Part shown: in pieces, positions 44,903-53,338 of the stretch
How positions within the stretch are numbered: position 1 is the first letter of the stretch
Layout: every line of letters begins with the position of its first letter
Assembly (NCBI GenBank): GCA_041690635.1
Contig: JAWLGZ010000006.1
Coordinates: forward strand, 215,492-279,491
DNA: 64,000 nt
Reading direction: 5' to 3'
From: JAWLGZ01 sp041690635
GTDB lineage: Bacteria; Pseudomonadota; Gammaproteobacteria; Thiohalomonadales; Thiohalomonadaceae
Position numbers and translations under genes: made by a program
The notes under the pieces: model-generated
What the model saw: only the letters and a program-made list of their open reading frames with translations
Told to the model about the DNA's origin: nothing
The model's database searches: none

Positions 44903-46069
44903 ATGCACAAGATTCTGACGTTGAACAACATCTCAGTCGCGGGACTGGAGCGGCTGCCACGGGATAGCTATGAGATCGCTTCAGAGATCCAGCATCCGGA
45001 TGCGATCCTGCTGCGTTCATTCAACATGCATGACTTGGCGATCCCCGAGACGCTGAAAGCGGTCGGGCGTGCCGGGGCCGGTGTGAACAACATCCCCGTG
45101 GACAAGATGAGCGAGCGCGGCATTCCGGTCTTCAATGCGCCGGGAGCCAACGCCAACGCGGTCAAGGAGTTGGTGATCGCCGCCATGCTGATCGCCTGCC
45201 GCAACATCTGTCCGTCCTGGGACTTCGCCCGCAACCTGCAAGGGGACGATGCGGAGATTAACAAGCAGACCGAGGCGGGCAAAAAGAACTACGCCGGTTT
45301 CGAACTGCCCGGCCGCACGCTCGGTGTGGTTGGTCTCGGCGCCATTGGACGCGAAGTGGCCAATGCTGCCCTTGCGCTTGGCATGAAAGTGGTTGGTTTC
45401 GACCCGGGTATCACGGTGGAAGGTGCCTGGCAGCTCTCCTCCGACGTGCGGAAGGCAGCCACCTTCGACGAAATGGTGCCGCAGGTGGATTTCATCACCT
45501 TCCACGTGCCACTCATCGATGCCACCCGCGCCATGCTCAATGCCGAGCGGTTGCGCAACATGAAGGACAACGTCGTTATTCTCAACTTTGCCCGTAACGG
45601 GATTATCGACGATGAAGCGGTGTCGGCGGCGATCAAGTCGGGCAAGGTCTACGGCTACGTCTGCGATTTCCCGTCCAACCTGCTCAAGCAGCACGAGCGG
45701 GTGATTACGCTTCCGCATCTCGGTGCATCCACCCGCGAAGCGGAAGACAACTGCGCCATCATGGTGGCCGATCAGGTGCGGGAGTATCTGGAGAACGGCA
45801 CTGTTCACAACTCGGTCAACTTCCCCGAGGTGCAGATGCCGCGTGTGGAGGGATACCGCCTGGCCGTGGTCAACTCGAATGTACCCAACATGCTGGGACA
45901 GATATCGACGGATCTGGCGAACGCCGGGCTCAACATCATCGACATGACCAACCGCTCACGGGGCGACATCGCCTATACCGTGGTGGATGTGGACAAGGCC
46001 GTGCCGGAATCGGTGCTGACGGAACTGGCGTCGATCGAGGGTGTACTCTCTGTACGCTTGATCCCGTGA
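44903..46069 (+). CDS. serA: D-3-phosphoglycerate dehydrogenase, short form with ACT domain
   Basis: A 388-residue 2-hydroxyacid dehydrogenase. GRAGAGVNNIPVDKM starts the substrate domain; NAD site TLGVVGLGAIGREVA; catalytic His in LPHLGASTREAE. A C-terminal ACT domain (YRLAVVNSNVPNMLGQISTD) ends the protein. Lacking the intervening domain of long forms, it matches the short ACT-containing PGDH type. It directly follows serC, forming a serine-biosynthesis pair ahead of pheA. Confidence 0.92.
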   Translation: MHKILTLNNISVAGLERLPRDSYEIASEIQHPDAILLRSFNMHDLAIPETLKAVGRAGAGVNNIPVDKMSERGIPVFNAPGANANAVKELVIAAMLIACRNICPSWDFARNLQGDDAEINKQTEAGKKNYAGFELPGRTLGVVGLGAIGREVANAALALGMKVVGFDPGITVEGAWQLSSDVRKAATFDEMVPQVDFITFHVPLIDATRAMLNAERLRNMKDNVVILNFARNGIIDDEAVSAAIKSGKVYGYVCDFPSNLLKQHERVITLPHLGASTREAEDNCAIMVADQVREYLENGTVHNSVNFPEVQMPRVEGYRLAVVNSNVPNMLGQISTDLANAGLNIIDMTNRSRGDIAYTVVDVDKAVPESVLTELASIEGVLSVRLIP

Positions 46070-46075
46070 ATATGC

Positions 46076-46159
46076 AGGATGGGTTGAGCGCAGCGATACC
46101 CATGCGGATGGGTTCCTGTTGATGCCGCGATGGGTATCGCTGTGCTCAACCCATCCTAC
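46076..46159. repeat. AGGATGGGTTGAGCGCAGCGATACCCAT palindromic repeat
   Basis: Arms at 46076-46103 and 46130-46157 are near-perfect complements around a ~26-base centre. It is a common type of bacterial intergenic palindrome (ATGGGTATCGC...CAACCCATCCTACG). It is followed by a GACCACCGACC heptamer stretch immediately before pheA. Confidence 0.8.
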
Positions 46160-46187
46160 GAATAACTGAACGACCACCGACCAGCTA

Positions 46188-47264
46188 ATGAGCGAACTTG
46201 AGGCCATCCGTGAGCGGATCGACGAACTGGATGCACAGGTCCAGGCGCTGATTGTGGAACGTGCGCAACTCGCGCAACAGGTGGCGGAAACCAAGCGGCG
46301 CGAAGGGGGCGAACCCACCTTCTATCGCCCCGAGCGGGAGTCGCAGGTGTTGCGGGCGGTGAAGGCGCGCGATACCGGGCCGCTGAGTGCCGAGGAGATG
46401 GCGCGGCTGTTCCGCGAGATCATGTCCGCCTGTCTGGCACTTGAACAGCCGATGCGGATCGCCTTTCTCGGCCCGGAGGGTACCTTTACCCAGACCGCGG
46501 CACTCAAACACTTCGGTCATTCGGTCACCACGGTAGCGATTCCTGCCATCGACGAGGTGTTTCGTGAGGTGGAGTCAGGCAATGCCGACTACGGCGTGGT
46601 GCCGGTCGAGAACTCCACCGGCGGCATTGTCAGTCACACACTCGATACCCTGATCAACTCACCCCTCAAGATTTGTGGGGAGGTGGAGGTTCGTATTCAC
46701 CACCACCTGATGGGTAAAATGGACTCGCCCGAGAAGATTCGGCGTGTCTATTCACACGCCCAGTCCTTCGCCCAGTGTCGCGAGTGGCTGGACCGCCACC
46801 TGCCTGGCATCGAGCGCATCGAGGTGAGCAGCAACGCCGAGGCGGCACGGCGCGCAGCGGAGCAGATCGATGCCGCCGCCATTGCGGGCGAGACTGCCGC
46901 CGAGCTGTACGGCCTCTCCATTTTGGCCAGCAAGATCGAGGATCACCCGAACAACACCACCCGCTTCCTGGTGCTCGGACGGGAGAGCGTGCCGCCAAGC
47001 GGAAACGACAAGAGTTCGCTGCTCTTTTCGGCAAAGAACAAGCCGGGTGCACTGTTCCATCTGCTGGAGCCGATGGCGCGCAACGGCCTTTCCATGACGC
47101 GTATCGAGTCCCGGCCGTCGCGGCAGGCGATGTGGGAATATGTCTTTTTCGTCGACTTCGAAGGCCACCTGCATGACGAGAAGGTGCGGGCCGCGCTGGC
47201 CGAACTCGAAGCGGAAGCCTCCCTGTTCAAGGTACTGGGCTCCTATCCCAAGGCCGTACTCTAA
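46188..47264 (+). CDS. pheA: Bifunctional chorismate mutase / prephenate dehydratase (P-protein)
   Basis: A 358-residue protein. Residues ~1-90 are an AroQ chorismate mutase (RERIDELDAQVQALIVERAQ). Residues ~93-270 are prephenate dehydratase (IAFLGPEGTFTQTAALKHFG, VPVENSTGGIV, NTTRFLVLG with the catalytic Thr region). The rest is a regulatory ACT domain (KPGALFHLLEPMARNGLSMT, IESRPSR) that normally binds phenylalanine. It supplies phenylpyruvate for Phe. The stop overlaps the hisC start by one base (TAATG). No leader peptide typical of pheA attenuation is seen upstream; repeats occupy that space. Confidence 0.97.
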   Translation: MSELEAIRERIDELDAQVQALIVERAQLAQQVAETKRREGGEPTFYRPERESQVLRAVKARDTGPLSAEEMARLFREIMSACLALEQPMRIAFLGPEGTFTQTAALKHFGHSVTTVAIPAIDEVFREVESGNADYGVVPVENSTGGIVSHTLDTLINSPLKICGEVEVRIHHHLMGKMDSPEKIRRVYSHAQSFAQCREWLDRHLPGIERIEVSSNAEAARRAAEQIDAAAIAGETAAELYGLSILASKIEDHPNNTTRFLVLGRESVPPSGNDKSSLLFSAKNKPGALFHLLEPMARNGLSMTRIESRPSRQAMWEYVFFVDFEGHLHDEKVRAALAELEAEASLFKVLGSYPKAVL

Positions 47265-48385
47265 TGACCAACTTCGTCGAACTGGCCGCTCCGGGTGTCC
47301 GGGGCCTGCATCCGTATCAGCCGGGCAAGCCGATTGAGGAGCTTGAACGCGAACTGGGGATACGCAACGCAGTCAAGCTCGCCTCCAACGAAAACCCCCT
47401 CGGCCCAAGTCCGCTGGCACTGGAGGCGATGAGCCGGGCAGCCAGGGATGTATGGCTCTATCCGGACGGCAACGGTTTCGCTCTGAAGCGGCAGCTCTCC
47501 GAGCGTCTTGATATCGACATGGACGGAATCACGCTGGGCAACGGCTCCAGTGATGTACTTGAGTTCGTGGTCCGTGCCTTCGTGGTACCGGGCGACGAGA
47601 TCGTCTTTTCGCAGCATTCATTTGCCGTCTACCCGATCCTGACCCAGGCGGCAGGCGCCAAGGCGGTTGTGGTCCCCGCACGGGCGTGGGGCAACGATCT
47701 CGACGCACTGCGTCAGGCGGTGACCGAACGCACCCGGATTATCTTTATTGCCAATCCGAACAACCCCACCGGCACCTGGCTCGGTGCGGAAGCGCTGGAG
47801 GCGTTCGTCGCCGGCCTGCCGGACCACGTTCTGGTGGTGGTGGACGAGGCATACTTCGAGTACGCGGCGCACCCGGGGCTCGGCGCTACCGACTACCCCG
47901 ATACCGTACGCTGGGTGAAGCGCTATCCCAATCTGGTGGTCACCCGTACCTTCTCCAAGTGCTACGGGTTGGCGGGGCTGCGGGTCGGCTACTCCATCTC
48001 GCACCCGCAGGTGGCCGACCTGATGAACAGGGTGCGTCCACCGTTCAATGTGAATTCGCTCGCCCTGGTCGCTGCCACTGCGGCGCTCGAGGACGAACGG
48101 CATCTGTCCCGCACACTGGAGACCAACGCCGCGGGCATGCGGCTGCTCACCGAACGGTTTACCGCGCTCGGGTTGGAGTGGATTCCGTCGGTGGGCAATT
48201 TCATCAGTGTGGATATCAAGTGTCCGGCGCTGCCGGTCTATGAGGCGCTGCTGCGGGAAGGGGTGATCGTCCGGCCGGTTGCCAACTACGGTATGCCGAA
48301 TCACCTGCGAGTGACCGTCGGCCGGGAATCTGAGAACAGACGGTTCCTGGATAGCCTGGAAAAGGTGCTTGGGGTGCATGAATAG
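47264..48385 (+). CDS. hisC: Histidinol-phosphate / aromatic aminotransferase
   Basis: A 373-residue class I/II aminotransferase. KLASNENPLGPSPLA at the N-terminus, PNNPTGTWL, PLP lysine in RTFSKCYGLAGLRVGY and RPVANYGMPNHLRVTVG near the end. Copies placed between pheA and tyrA in gammaproteobacteria usually serve phenylalanine and tyrosine transamination as well as, or instead of, histidine synthesis. It overlaps the next gene by eight bases. Confidence 0.93.
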   Translation: MTNFVELAAPGVRGLHPYQPGKPIEELERELGIRNAVKLASNENPLGPSPLALEAMSRAARDVWLYPDGNGFALKRQLSERLDIDMDGITLGNGSSDVLEFVVRAFVVPGDEIVFSQHSFAVYPILTQAAGAKAVVVPARAWGNDLDALRQAVTERTRIIFIANPNNPTGTWLGAEALEAFVAGLPDHVLVVVDEAYFEYAAHPGLGATDYPDTVRWVKRYPNLVVTRTFSKCYGLAGLRVGYSISHPQVADLMNRVRPPFNVNSLALVAATAALEDERHLSRTLETNAAGMRLLTERFTALGLEWIPSVGNFISVDIKCPALPVYEALLREGVIVRPVANYGMPNHLRVTVGRESENRRFLDSLEKVLGVHE

Positions 48386-49667
48386 TCCATTGGAACAGAT
48401 TGCAGTGGTGGGGTTGGGCTATGTGGGCCTGCCGGTCGCATTGGCGTTCGCCCGTGTCTACCCCGGCACCATCGGTTTCGATATCAGCGAGCGGCGGGTG
48501 GCGGAACTGAAGCGCGGCCACGACTCCACCCGCGAGGTGGAGGATGGGGAGCTCGCGGCCTCTTCCATTGAACTGACCACCGACGCCGGGCGGATGGCCG
48601 ATGCCACCTTTTTTGTGGTGACGGTGCCGACGCCGATCAATGAGAACCGCCAGCCGGATCTCACCCCGGTGGTGAGCGCCTGCCGGACGGTCGGCAAGGT
48701 GATGAAACCGGGTGCCGTGGTGGTGTTTGAATCAACGGTCTATCCGGGTGTCACCGAGGAGATCTGCGGTCCGGAATTGGAGCGGGTGTCGGGATTGGAG
48801 CAGGGCCGGGATTTCAAGCTCGGTTACTCGCCGGAGCGGATCAATCCCGGCGACAAGGAGCACACCCTGACCCGCATCGTGAAGGTGGTCTCGGGGGAGG
48901 ATGAACAGACACTGGAGCGAGTGGCTGAGGCTTATGGCCGCATTATCGAAGCCGGCATCCACCGGGCGCCCACCATCAAGGTGGCGGAAGCGGCGAAAGT
49001 GATCGAGAACACCCAGCGTGACCTGAACATCGCGTTGATGAACGAACTGGCGCTCATCTTCGACCGGCTCGGTATCCGCACCAGGGATGTGCTGGCCGCC
49101 GCCGGCACCAAATGGAACTTCCTGCCCTTTACCCCCGGCCTGGTCGGCGGACACTGCATCGGGGTCGATCCCTACTATCTGACCACCAAGGCCAAGGCGG
49201 CGGGGTACTATCCCCAGGTGATCCTGGCAGGTCGCCGTATTAACGACGGCATGGGTAGCTATGTGGCACAGAGAGTGGTGAAGCTGCTCATCGATCGGGA
49301 CTTCCCGGTGAAGAGCGCGCGAGTCGGCGTGCTGGGGCTCACCTTCAAGGAGAATGTGCCGGACCTGCGGAACAGCCGCGTACCCGATATCCTGACCGAG
49401 TTGCGCCAGTTCGGGATCGAGCCGCTGGTGCACGATGCGATGGCCGATGCGGAGGAGGCGATGGACGAGTACGGCATTAAACTGACCGACCTCGACCAGT
49501 TTGCGGATCTGCACGCCGTCATTGTGGCGGTACCCCATGTAGAGTACGGGAACCGTGTGGGGCCGGGTATCGCGGAACTGCTGCTCCCGGACGGTATCGT
49601 TGTGGATGTAAAATCCGCCATCGACCCGGCCACCCTGCCGGCGAATATCGCCTACTGGAGCCTTTAG
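48378..49667 (+). CDS. tviB: UDP-N-acetyl-hexosamine 6-dehydrogenase (TviB/WbpO type)
   Basis: A 429-residue UDP-sugar dehydrogenase. NAD site VVGLGYVGLPVALAF, GYSPERINPGDKEHTL, catalytic Cys260 in GGHCIGVDPYYL and GLTFKENVPDLRNS. These motifs are those of WbpO/TviB-type enzymes that oxidise UDP-GlcNAc or UDP-GalNAc to the uronic acid for surface polysaccharide. It is distinct from the ugd gene at 58.7 kb. ATG 48378 overlaps hisC by eight bases, so it is translated within the aromatic amino-acid operon. No C4-epimerase partner (WbpP/TviC) lies nearby. Confidence 0.92.
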   Translation: MNSPLEQIAVVGLGYVGLPVALAFARVYPGTIGFDISERRVAELKRGHDSTREVEDGELAASSIELTTDAGRMADATFFVVTVPTPINENRQPDLTPVVSACRTVGKVMKPGAVVVFESTVYPGVTEEICGPELERVSGLEQGRDFKLGYSPERINPGDKEHTLTRIVKVVSGEDEQTLERVAEAYGRIIEAGIHRAPTIKVAEAAKVIENTQRDLNIALMNELALIFDRLGIRTRDVLAAAGTKWNFLPFTPGLVGGHCIGVDPYYLTTKAKAAGYYPQVILAGRRINDGMGSYVAQRVVKLLIDRDFPVKSARVGVLGLTFKENVPDLRNSRVPDILTELRQFGIEPLVHDAMADAEEAMDEYGIKLTDLDQFADLHAVIVAVPHVEYGNRVGPGIAELLLPDGIVVDVKSAIDPATLPANIAYWSL

Positions 49668-49683
49668 ACGTTAGACGCCATTC

Positions 49684-49778
49684 GTAGGAGCCCGCCCCCG
49701 CGGGCGAATGGGGGCGTGGCGGAGCGTCCGGTCTCGAAGCGGCTACGCCGCTGTTCGCCCGGAGGGCCGGGCTCCTAC
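49684..49778. repeat. REP-like pair (BIME-type) before the DAHP synthase gene
   Basis: GTAGGAGCCCGCCCCCGCGG...GCGAA (49684-49708) and inverted TTCGCCCGGAGGGCCGGG...CTCCTAC (49754-49778) flanking GAAGCGGCTACGCCGCT. Third full copy of the pair in the window. Confidence 0.8.
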
Positions 49779-49823
49779 AGTGCACGGATTAACCGAATTT
49801 CTTATTAGAGCGAGCGTAGAGCA

Positions 49824-50840
49824 ATGATCATCATCATGAGCAACGACGTCACCGACCAGCAGATCGGTGGTGTTGTCGATCGGCTTCGCGCCATGGGACT
49901 GGACAGCAATGTCTCCCGTGGTGTCGAGCGTACCGTCATCGGCGCCATCGGCGACGAGACCAAGGCGGACAAGGAGGTTCTCCAGTCCCTGCAAGGGGTG
50001 GAGAACGTCATCCGGGTAATGAAGCCGTACAAGATTGTCGCCCGCTCCTATCACAAGGAAGACACCGTCATCGACATCGGCGGCGTGAAGCTGGGCGGGA
50101 AGACGGTGCAGATTATCGCCGGCCCCTGTTCAGTGGAAACCCAACCGCAGATGGACGAGGCGGCAGCGGGCGTAGCCGCGGCCGGTTGCCGGCTGATGCG
50201 CGGCGGTGCGTTCAAGCCGCGCACCAGCCCCTATACCTTCCAGGGCGCGGGCATCGAAGGCCTGGAGATGTTCCGCACAGCCGCCGACAAGCAGAAGCTG
50301 CCCATCGTCACCGAACTGATGGATGTGCGTACGCTCGACGCCTTCCTGGAGTACGGCGTCGATGCCATTCAGATCGGCACCCGCAACATGCAGAATTTCG
50401 ATCTGCTGAAGGAGGTAGGGCGCATCCAGACCCCCATTATCCTCAAGCGCGGGATGTCGGCGACCATCAAGGAGTGGCTGATGTCGGCGGAGTACATCGC
50501 AGCCGGCGGCAACCACAACATCATCTTCTGTGAGCGCGGCATCCGCACTTTCGAGACCGCCTACCGCAATGTGTTGGACGTAACGGCAGTGCCGGTGCTG
50601 AAGAAGGAGACCCATCTGCCGGTCATCATCGACCCGAGCCATGCCGGCGGCAAGGCGTGGATGGTCTCCGCACTGTCGCGCGCGGCGGTGGCGGTCGGTG
50701 CCGACGGCCTGCTGGTGGAGATGCATCCGAAGCCTTGCGATGCCTGGTGCGATGCGGATCAGGCGATCAGTCCGGAGGAGCTCAAGACGCTGATGGATGA
50801 GTTGGGCGCGGTTGCCCGCGCCATTGGCCGCGATATCTAG
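49824..50840 (+). CDS. aroF: 3-deoxy-7-phosphoheptulonate synthase, type I-beta with N-terminal ferredoxin-like domain
   Basis: A 338-residue DAHP synthase. Residues ~1-70 form the ferredoxin-like regulatory domain (MIIIMSNDVTDQQIGGVVD), which in Thermotoga-type enzymes mediates feedback by Tyr/Phe. The barrel has IIAGPCSVET, RGGAFKPRTSPYTFQG, GTRNMQN and IDPSHAGGK. It condenses PEP and erythrose-4-phosphate, the first step of the shikimate pathway. Type I-beta enzymes replace the E. coli I-alpha form in many lineages. Placed between tviB and tyrA. Confidence 0.94.
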   Translation: MIIIMSNDVTDQQIGGVVDRLRAMGLDSNVSRGVERTVIGAIGDETKADKEVLQSLQGVENVIRVMKPYKIVARSYHKEDTVIDIGGVKLGGKTVQIIAGPCSVETQPQMDEAAAGVAAAGCRLMRGGAFKPRTSPYTFQGAGIEGLEMFRTAADKQKLPIVTELMDVRTLDAFLEYGVDAIQIGTRNMQNFDLLKEVGRIQTPIILKRGMSATIKEWLMSAEYIAAGGNHNIIFCERGIRTFETAYRNVLDVTAVPVLKKETHLPVIIDPSHAGGKAWMVSALSRAAVAVGADGLLVEMHPKPCDAWCDADQAISPEELKTLMDELGAVARAIGRDI

Positions 50841-50847
50841 CCGTTGC

Positions 50848-50878
50848 GGCGGATTACGCTGACGCTAATCCGCCCTAC
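50848..50878. repeat. GGCGGATTA palindrome after aroF
   Basis: GGCGGATTACGCTGACG and CTAATCCGCCCTAC form a short palindrome of the GTAGGGCGGATTA family, immediately downstream of the DAHP synthase stop. Confidence 0.7.
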
Positions 50879-50968
50879 GCGGCGAGCCTACCGTGCTGTC
50901 AGGTGGGCGCCGTACGACGTTAAGGAAGTGTTCCGGCAACGACAAAGGCCCGGAGTCAGCAGATTCGA

Positions 50969-51835
50969 ATGACCGGAATGATCGACAGACTCTGCATCAT
51001 CGGTGTCGGCCTCATCGGCGGGTCGCTGGCGCGCGCGCTGCGCGCAGCGAATGTCTGTGGTGAGATCGTCGGGTGTGGCCGCGATGCGGGCCAACTCGAA
51101 CGGGCTCGGGAACTGGGGGTCATCGACCGCGCGGAGATCGACCCCGCCCGCGCAGTGGAGGGCGCCGATGTGGTGGTGCTCGCCGTGCCCGTGGGTGCGA
51201 TGGCCGGAGTCTTCGAGCTGATCGCGGCTCATCTGTCTCCCGAAACGGTTCTTACGGATGCCGGCAGCACCAAAGGCTCGGTTATCGCTGCGGCCCGGCG
51301 GGTGTTCGGTACCGTGCCGCCGAACTTCGTGCCGGGCCATCCCATTGCCGGGACCGAGCGCAACGGAGTCGATGCCTCTTTTCCGGAACTCTACCAGGGA
51401 CGTCGTGTGATCCTGACCCCTTTGCCGGAGAGCGATCGCGCGGCGGTCGAGAAGGTTGCCGCCATGTGGAGGGCGGCCGGCGCGGTCGTGGAAGAGATGG
51501 GGGTCGAACACCATGACGAGGTGCTCGCGGCAACCAGTCATCTGCCGCATCTGCTCGCCTACACGCTGGTCGATTCGCTGGCCGCGCTGGATGAAAAGGC
51601 GGAGGTGTTCCGTTATGCGGCCGGGGGTTTCCGGGACTTCACCCGCATCGCCTCCAGCGATCCGCATATGTGGCACGACATCTCCCTCGCCAACCGGGAC
51701 GCTCTGCTTACTGTGGTGGCCCATTTCAGGAAGAACCTGGACGGCCTGGTGGAGGCGATTGAAAAAGGGGACAGCGAGCGTATCCTTGCGCTCTTTTCCC
51801 GCGCCAAGGCGGCCCGCGACCGGTTTTGTGAATAG
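50969..51835 (+). CDS. tyrA: Prephenate (arogenate) dehydrogenase
   Basis: A 288-residue NAD(P)-dependent TyrA without chorismate mutase or ACT domains. Rossmann motif CIIGVGLIGGSLARALR, TDAGSTKG, VPGHPIAGTERNGVDA with the catalytic His, and TSHLPHLLAY. It forms 4-hydroxyphenylpyruvate or tyrosine. ATG 50969 is used; an in-frame ATG at 50978 is possible. Lies between aroF and aroA as in Pseudomonas-like arrangements. Confidence 0.95.
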   Translation: MTGMIDRLCIIGVGLIGGSLARALRAANVCGEIVGCGRDAGQLERARELGVIDRAEIDPARAVEGADVVVLAVPVGAMAGVFELIAAHLSPETVLTDAGSTKGSVIAAARRVFGTVPPNFVPGHPIAGTERNGVDASFPELYQGRRVILTPLPESDRAAVEKVAAMWRAAGAVVEEMGVEHHDEVLAATSHLPHLLAYTLVDSLAALDEKAEVFRYAAGGFRDFTRIASSDPHMWHDISLANRDALLTVVAHFRKNLDGLVEAIEKGDSERILALFSRAKAARDRFCE

Positions 51836-51850
51836 ATGTAGGGTGAGCTC

Positions 51851-51873
51851 GTAGGGCGCAGTCCTATCGCGCC
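51851..51873. repeat. Short GTAGGGCGCA palindrome before aroA
   Basis: GTAGGGCGCAGTCCTATCGC followed by GCC; a single half-repeat of the GTAGGGCGCAAT family, followed by a GACCACC heptamer stretch leading into aroA. Confidence 0.6.
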
Positions 51874-51890
51874 GCAGCTACGGTTCCGTA

Positions 51891-51950
51891 CCACCGACCA
51901 CCGACCACCGACCCAGACCCGTGACCAACAACCAGCAACCAGCAACCACC
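51891..51950. repeat. Heptanucleotide repeats running into the aroA reading frame
   Basis: CCACCGA units (about three) are followed by AACCAGC-type units that continue past the GTG start codon at 51921, so that the first ~9 residues of AroA (TNNQQPATT) are repeat-encoded. Confidence 0.8.
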
Positions 51951-53243
51951 TATCTTCTCCAACCCGGCGGTGAACTCCACGGCCGCATTCGTGTGCCGGG
52001 CGACAAGTCGATCTCCCACCGTTCGGTGATGCTCGGCTCCATCGCCGAAGGCCGCACCGAAGTGACCGGCTTTCTCGAGGGGGAGGACAACCTCGCCACC
52101 CTGAACGCCTTCCGGGCGATGGGGGTGGCCATCGAGGGTCCCCATGCGGGCAGGGTCACCATCGACGGGGTCGGACTACATGGCCTCAAGGCGCCGGACA
52201 GGGAACTCTACCTCGGAAACTCTGGTACCTCCATGCGCCTGCTGTCCGGCCTGATGGCCGGGCAGTCATTCGATGCGGTGATGACCGGCGATGCTTCACT
52301 TTCCAAACGGCCGATGCGCCGGGTGACCGAGCCGCTGGCCCTGATGGGGGCCGAAATTGAAACCAGCAGCGGCGGCACGCCTCCGTTGCGGGTACTGGGC
52401 GGCCGCGAGCTGCGCGCAATCGATTACCAGATGCCGGTGGCCAGCGCCCAGGTAAAGTCTTGCCTGCTGCTGGCGGGGCTCTATGCCAAGGGGCGCACCT
52501 GCGTCACGGAACCGGCCCCAACCCGCGACCACACCGAGCGGATGCTGACCGGTTTCGGTTACACCGTGGAGCGCCGGGACGGAACTGTTTGCCTCGAAGG
52601 GGATGGTCGGCTCACCGCCACCCGCATCGACGTGCCGGCGGATATCTCATCAGCCGCGTTTTTCATGGTCGGCGCGGCGATCGCCCCCGGTTCGGAGGTG
52701 GTTCTGGAGCATGTAGGGGTGAACCCGACCCGCACCGGGGTGATCGACATCCTCCGCCTGATGGGTGCAACCATCACGCTGGAGAATGAACGTGAGGTCG
52801 GCGGTGAGCCGGTCGCCGATATCCGCATCTGCGGTTCGGTGCTGCGCGGCATTGCAATCCCCGAAGCGCTGGTCCCGCTCGCCATCGACGAATTCCCGGC
52901 GATTTTTGTCGCCGCCGCCTGCGCCCAGGGCGAGACGGTCCTGACCGGTGCCGAAGAGTTGCGGGTCAAGGAGAGCGACCGCATTCAGGTGATGGCGGAC
53001 GGCCTGAACGCCCTCGGTATCGACGCCCGGCCGACCCCCGACGGCATGGTGATTCGCGGCGGGCGGCTCGGCGGCGGTACGGTGGAAAGTCACGGCGATC
53101 ACCGCATCGCCATGTCCTTCGCGGTGGCGGCGCTGCGCGCCTCCGGTCCCGTCACCATTCACGACTGCGCCAACGTGAACACCTCGTTCCCGGGTTTCGT
53201 GCAGCTTGCCCGTACGGCCGGCCTCAATCTGACAGAGATGTAG
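51921..53243 (+). CDS. aroA: 3-phosphoshikimate 1-carboxyvinyltransferase (EPSP synthase)
   Basis: A 440-residue enzyme of the shikimate pathway joining PEP to shikimate-3-phosphate. Family motifs RVPGDKSISHRSVMLG, GNSGTSMRLLSG and the C-terminal RVKESDRI and HGDHRIAMSF. The Gly region LYLGNSGTSMR matches class II-like (e.g. Agrobacterium CP4-type) EPSP synthases rather than the E. coli type, an inference from wording of the motifs. GTG 51921 is the only credible start; it lies within heptamer repeats and has no ribosome site. The TAG stop is provided by a following palindrome. Confidence 0.95.
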   Translation: MTNNQQPATTYLLQPGGELHGRIRVPGDKSISHRSVMLGSIAEGRTEVTGFLEGEDNLATLNAFRAMGVAIEGPHAGRVTIDGVGLHGLKAPDRELYLGNSGTSMRLLSGLMAGQSFDAVMTGDASLSKRPMRRVTEPLALMGAEIETSSGGTPPLRVLGGRELRAIDYQMPVASAQVKSCLLLAGLYAKGRTCVTEPAPTRDHTERMLTGFGYTVERRDGTVCLEGDGRLTATRIDVPADISSAAFFMVGAAIAPGSEVVLEHVGVNPTRTGVIDILRLMGATITLENEREVGGEPVADIRICGSVLRGIAIPEALVPLAIDEFPAIFVAAACAQGETVLTGAEELRVKESDRIQVMADGLNALGIDARPTPDGMVIRGGRLGGGTVESHGDHRIAMSFAVAALRASGPVTIHDCANVNTSFPGFVQLARTAGLNLTEM

Positions 53244-53324
53244 GGATTAGGCGAAGCCGTAATCCGCCGGTTGGGTCGGAAATAAACTGCCTGGCGGATT
53301 ACGGCTTCGCCTAATCCGCCCTAC
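53240..53324. repeat. Long palindrome GTAGGGATTAGGCGAAGCC between aroA and pyrF
   Basis: GGCGAAGCCGTAATCCGCC and GGCGGATTACGGCTTCGCC are perfect complements around a ~30-base centre; the right end is CTAATCCGCCCTAC. It contains the intact GATTAGGCGAAG junction that is interrupted at 37.6 kb. Its left end supplies the aroA stop. Confidence 0.85.
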
Positions 53325-53338
53325 ATTGGGGGTGAATT

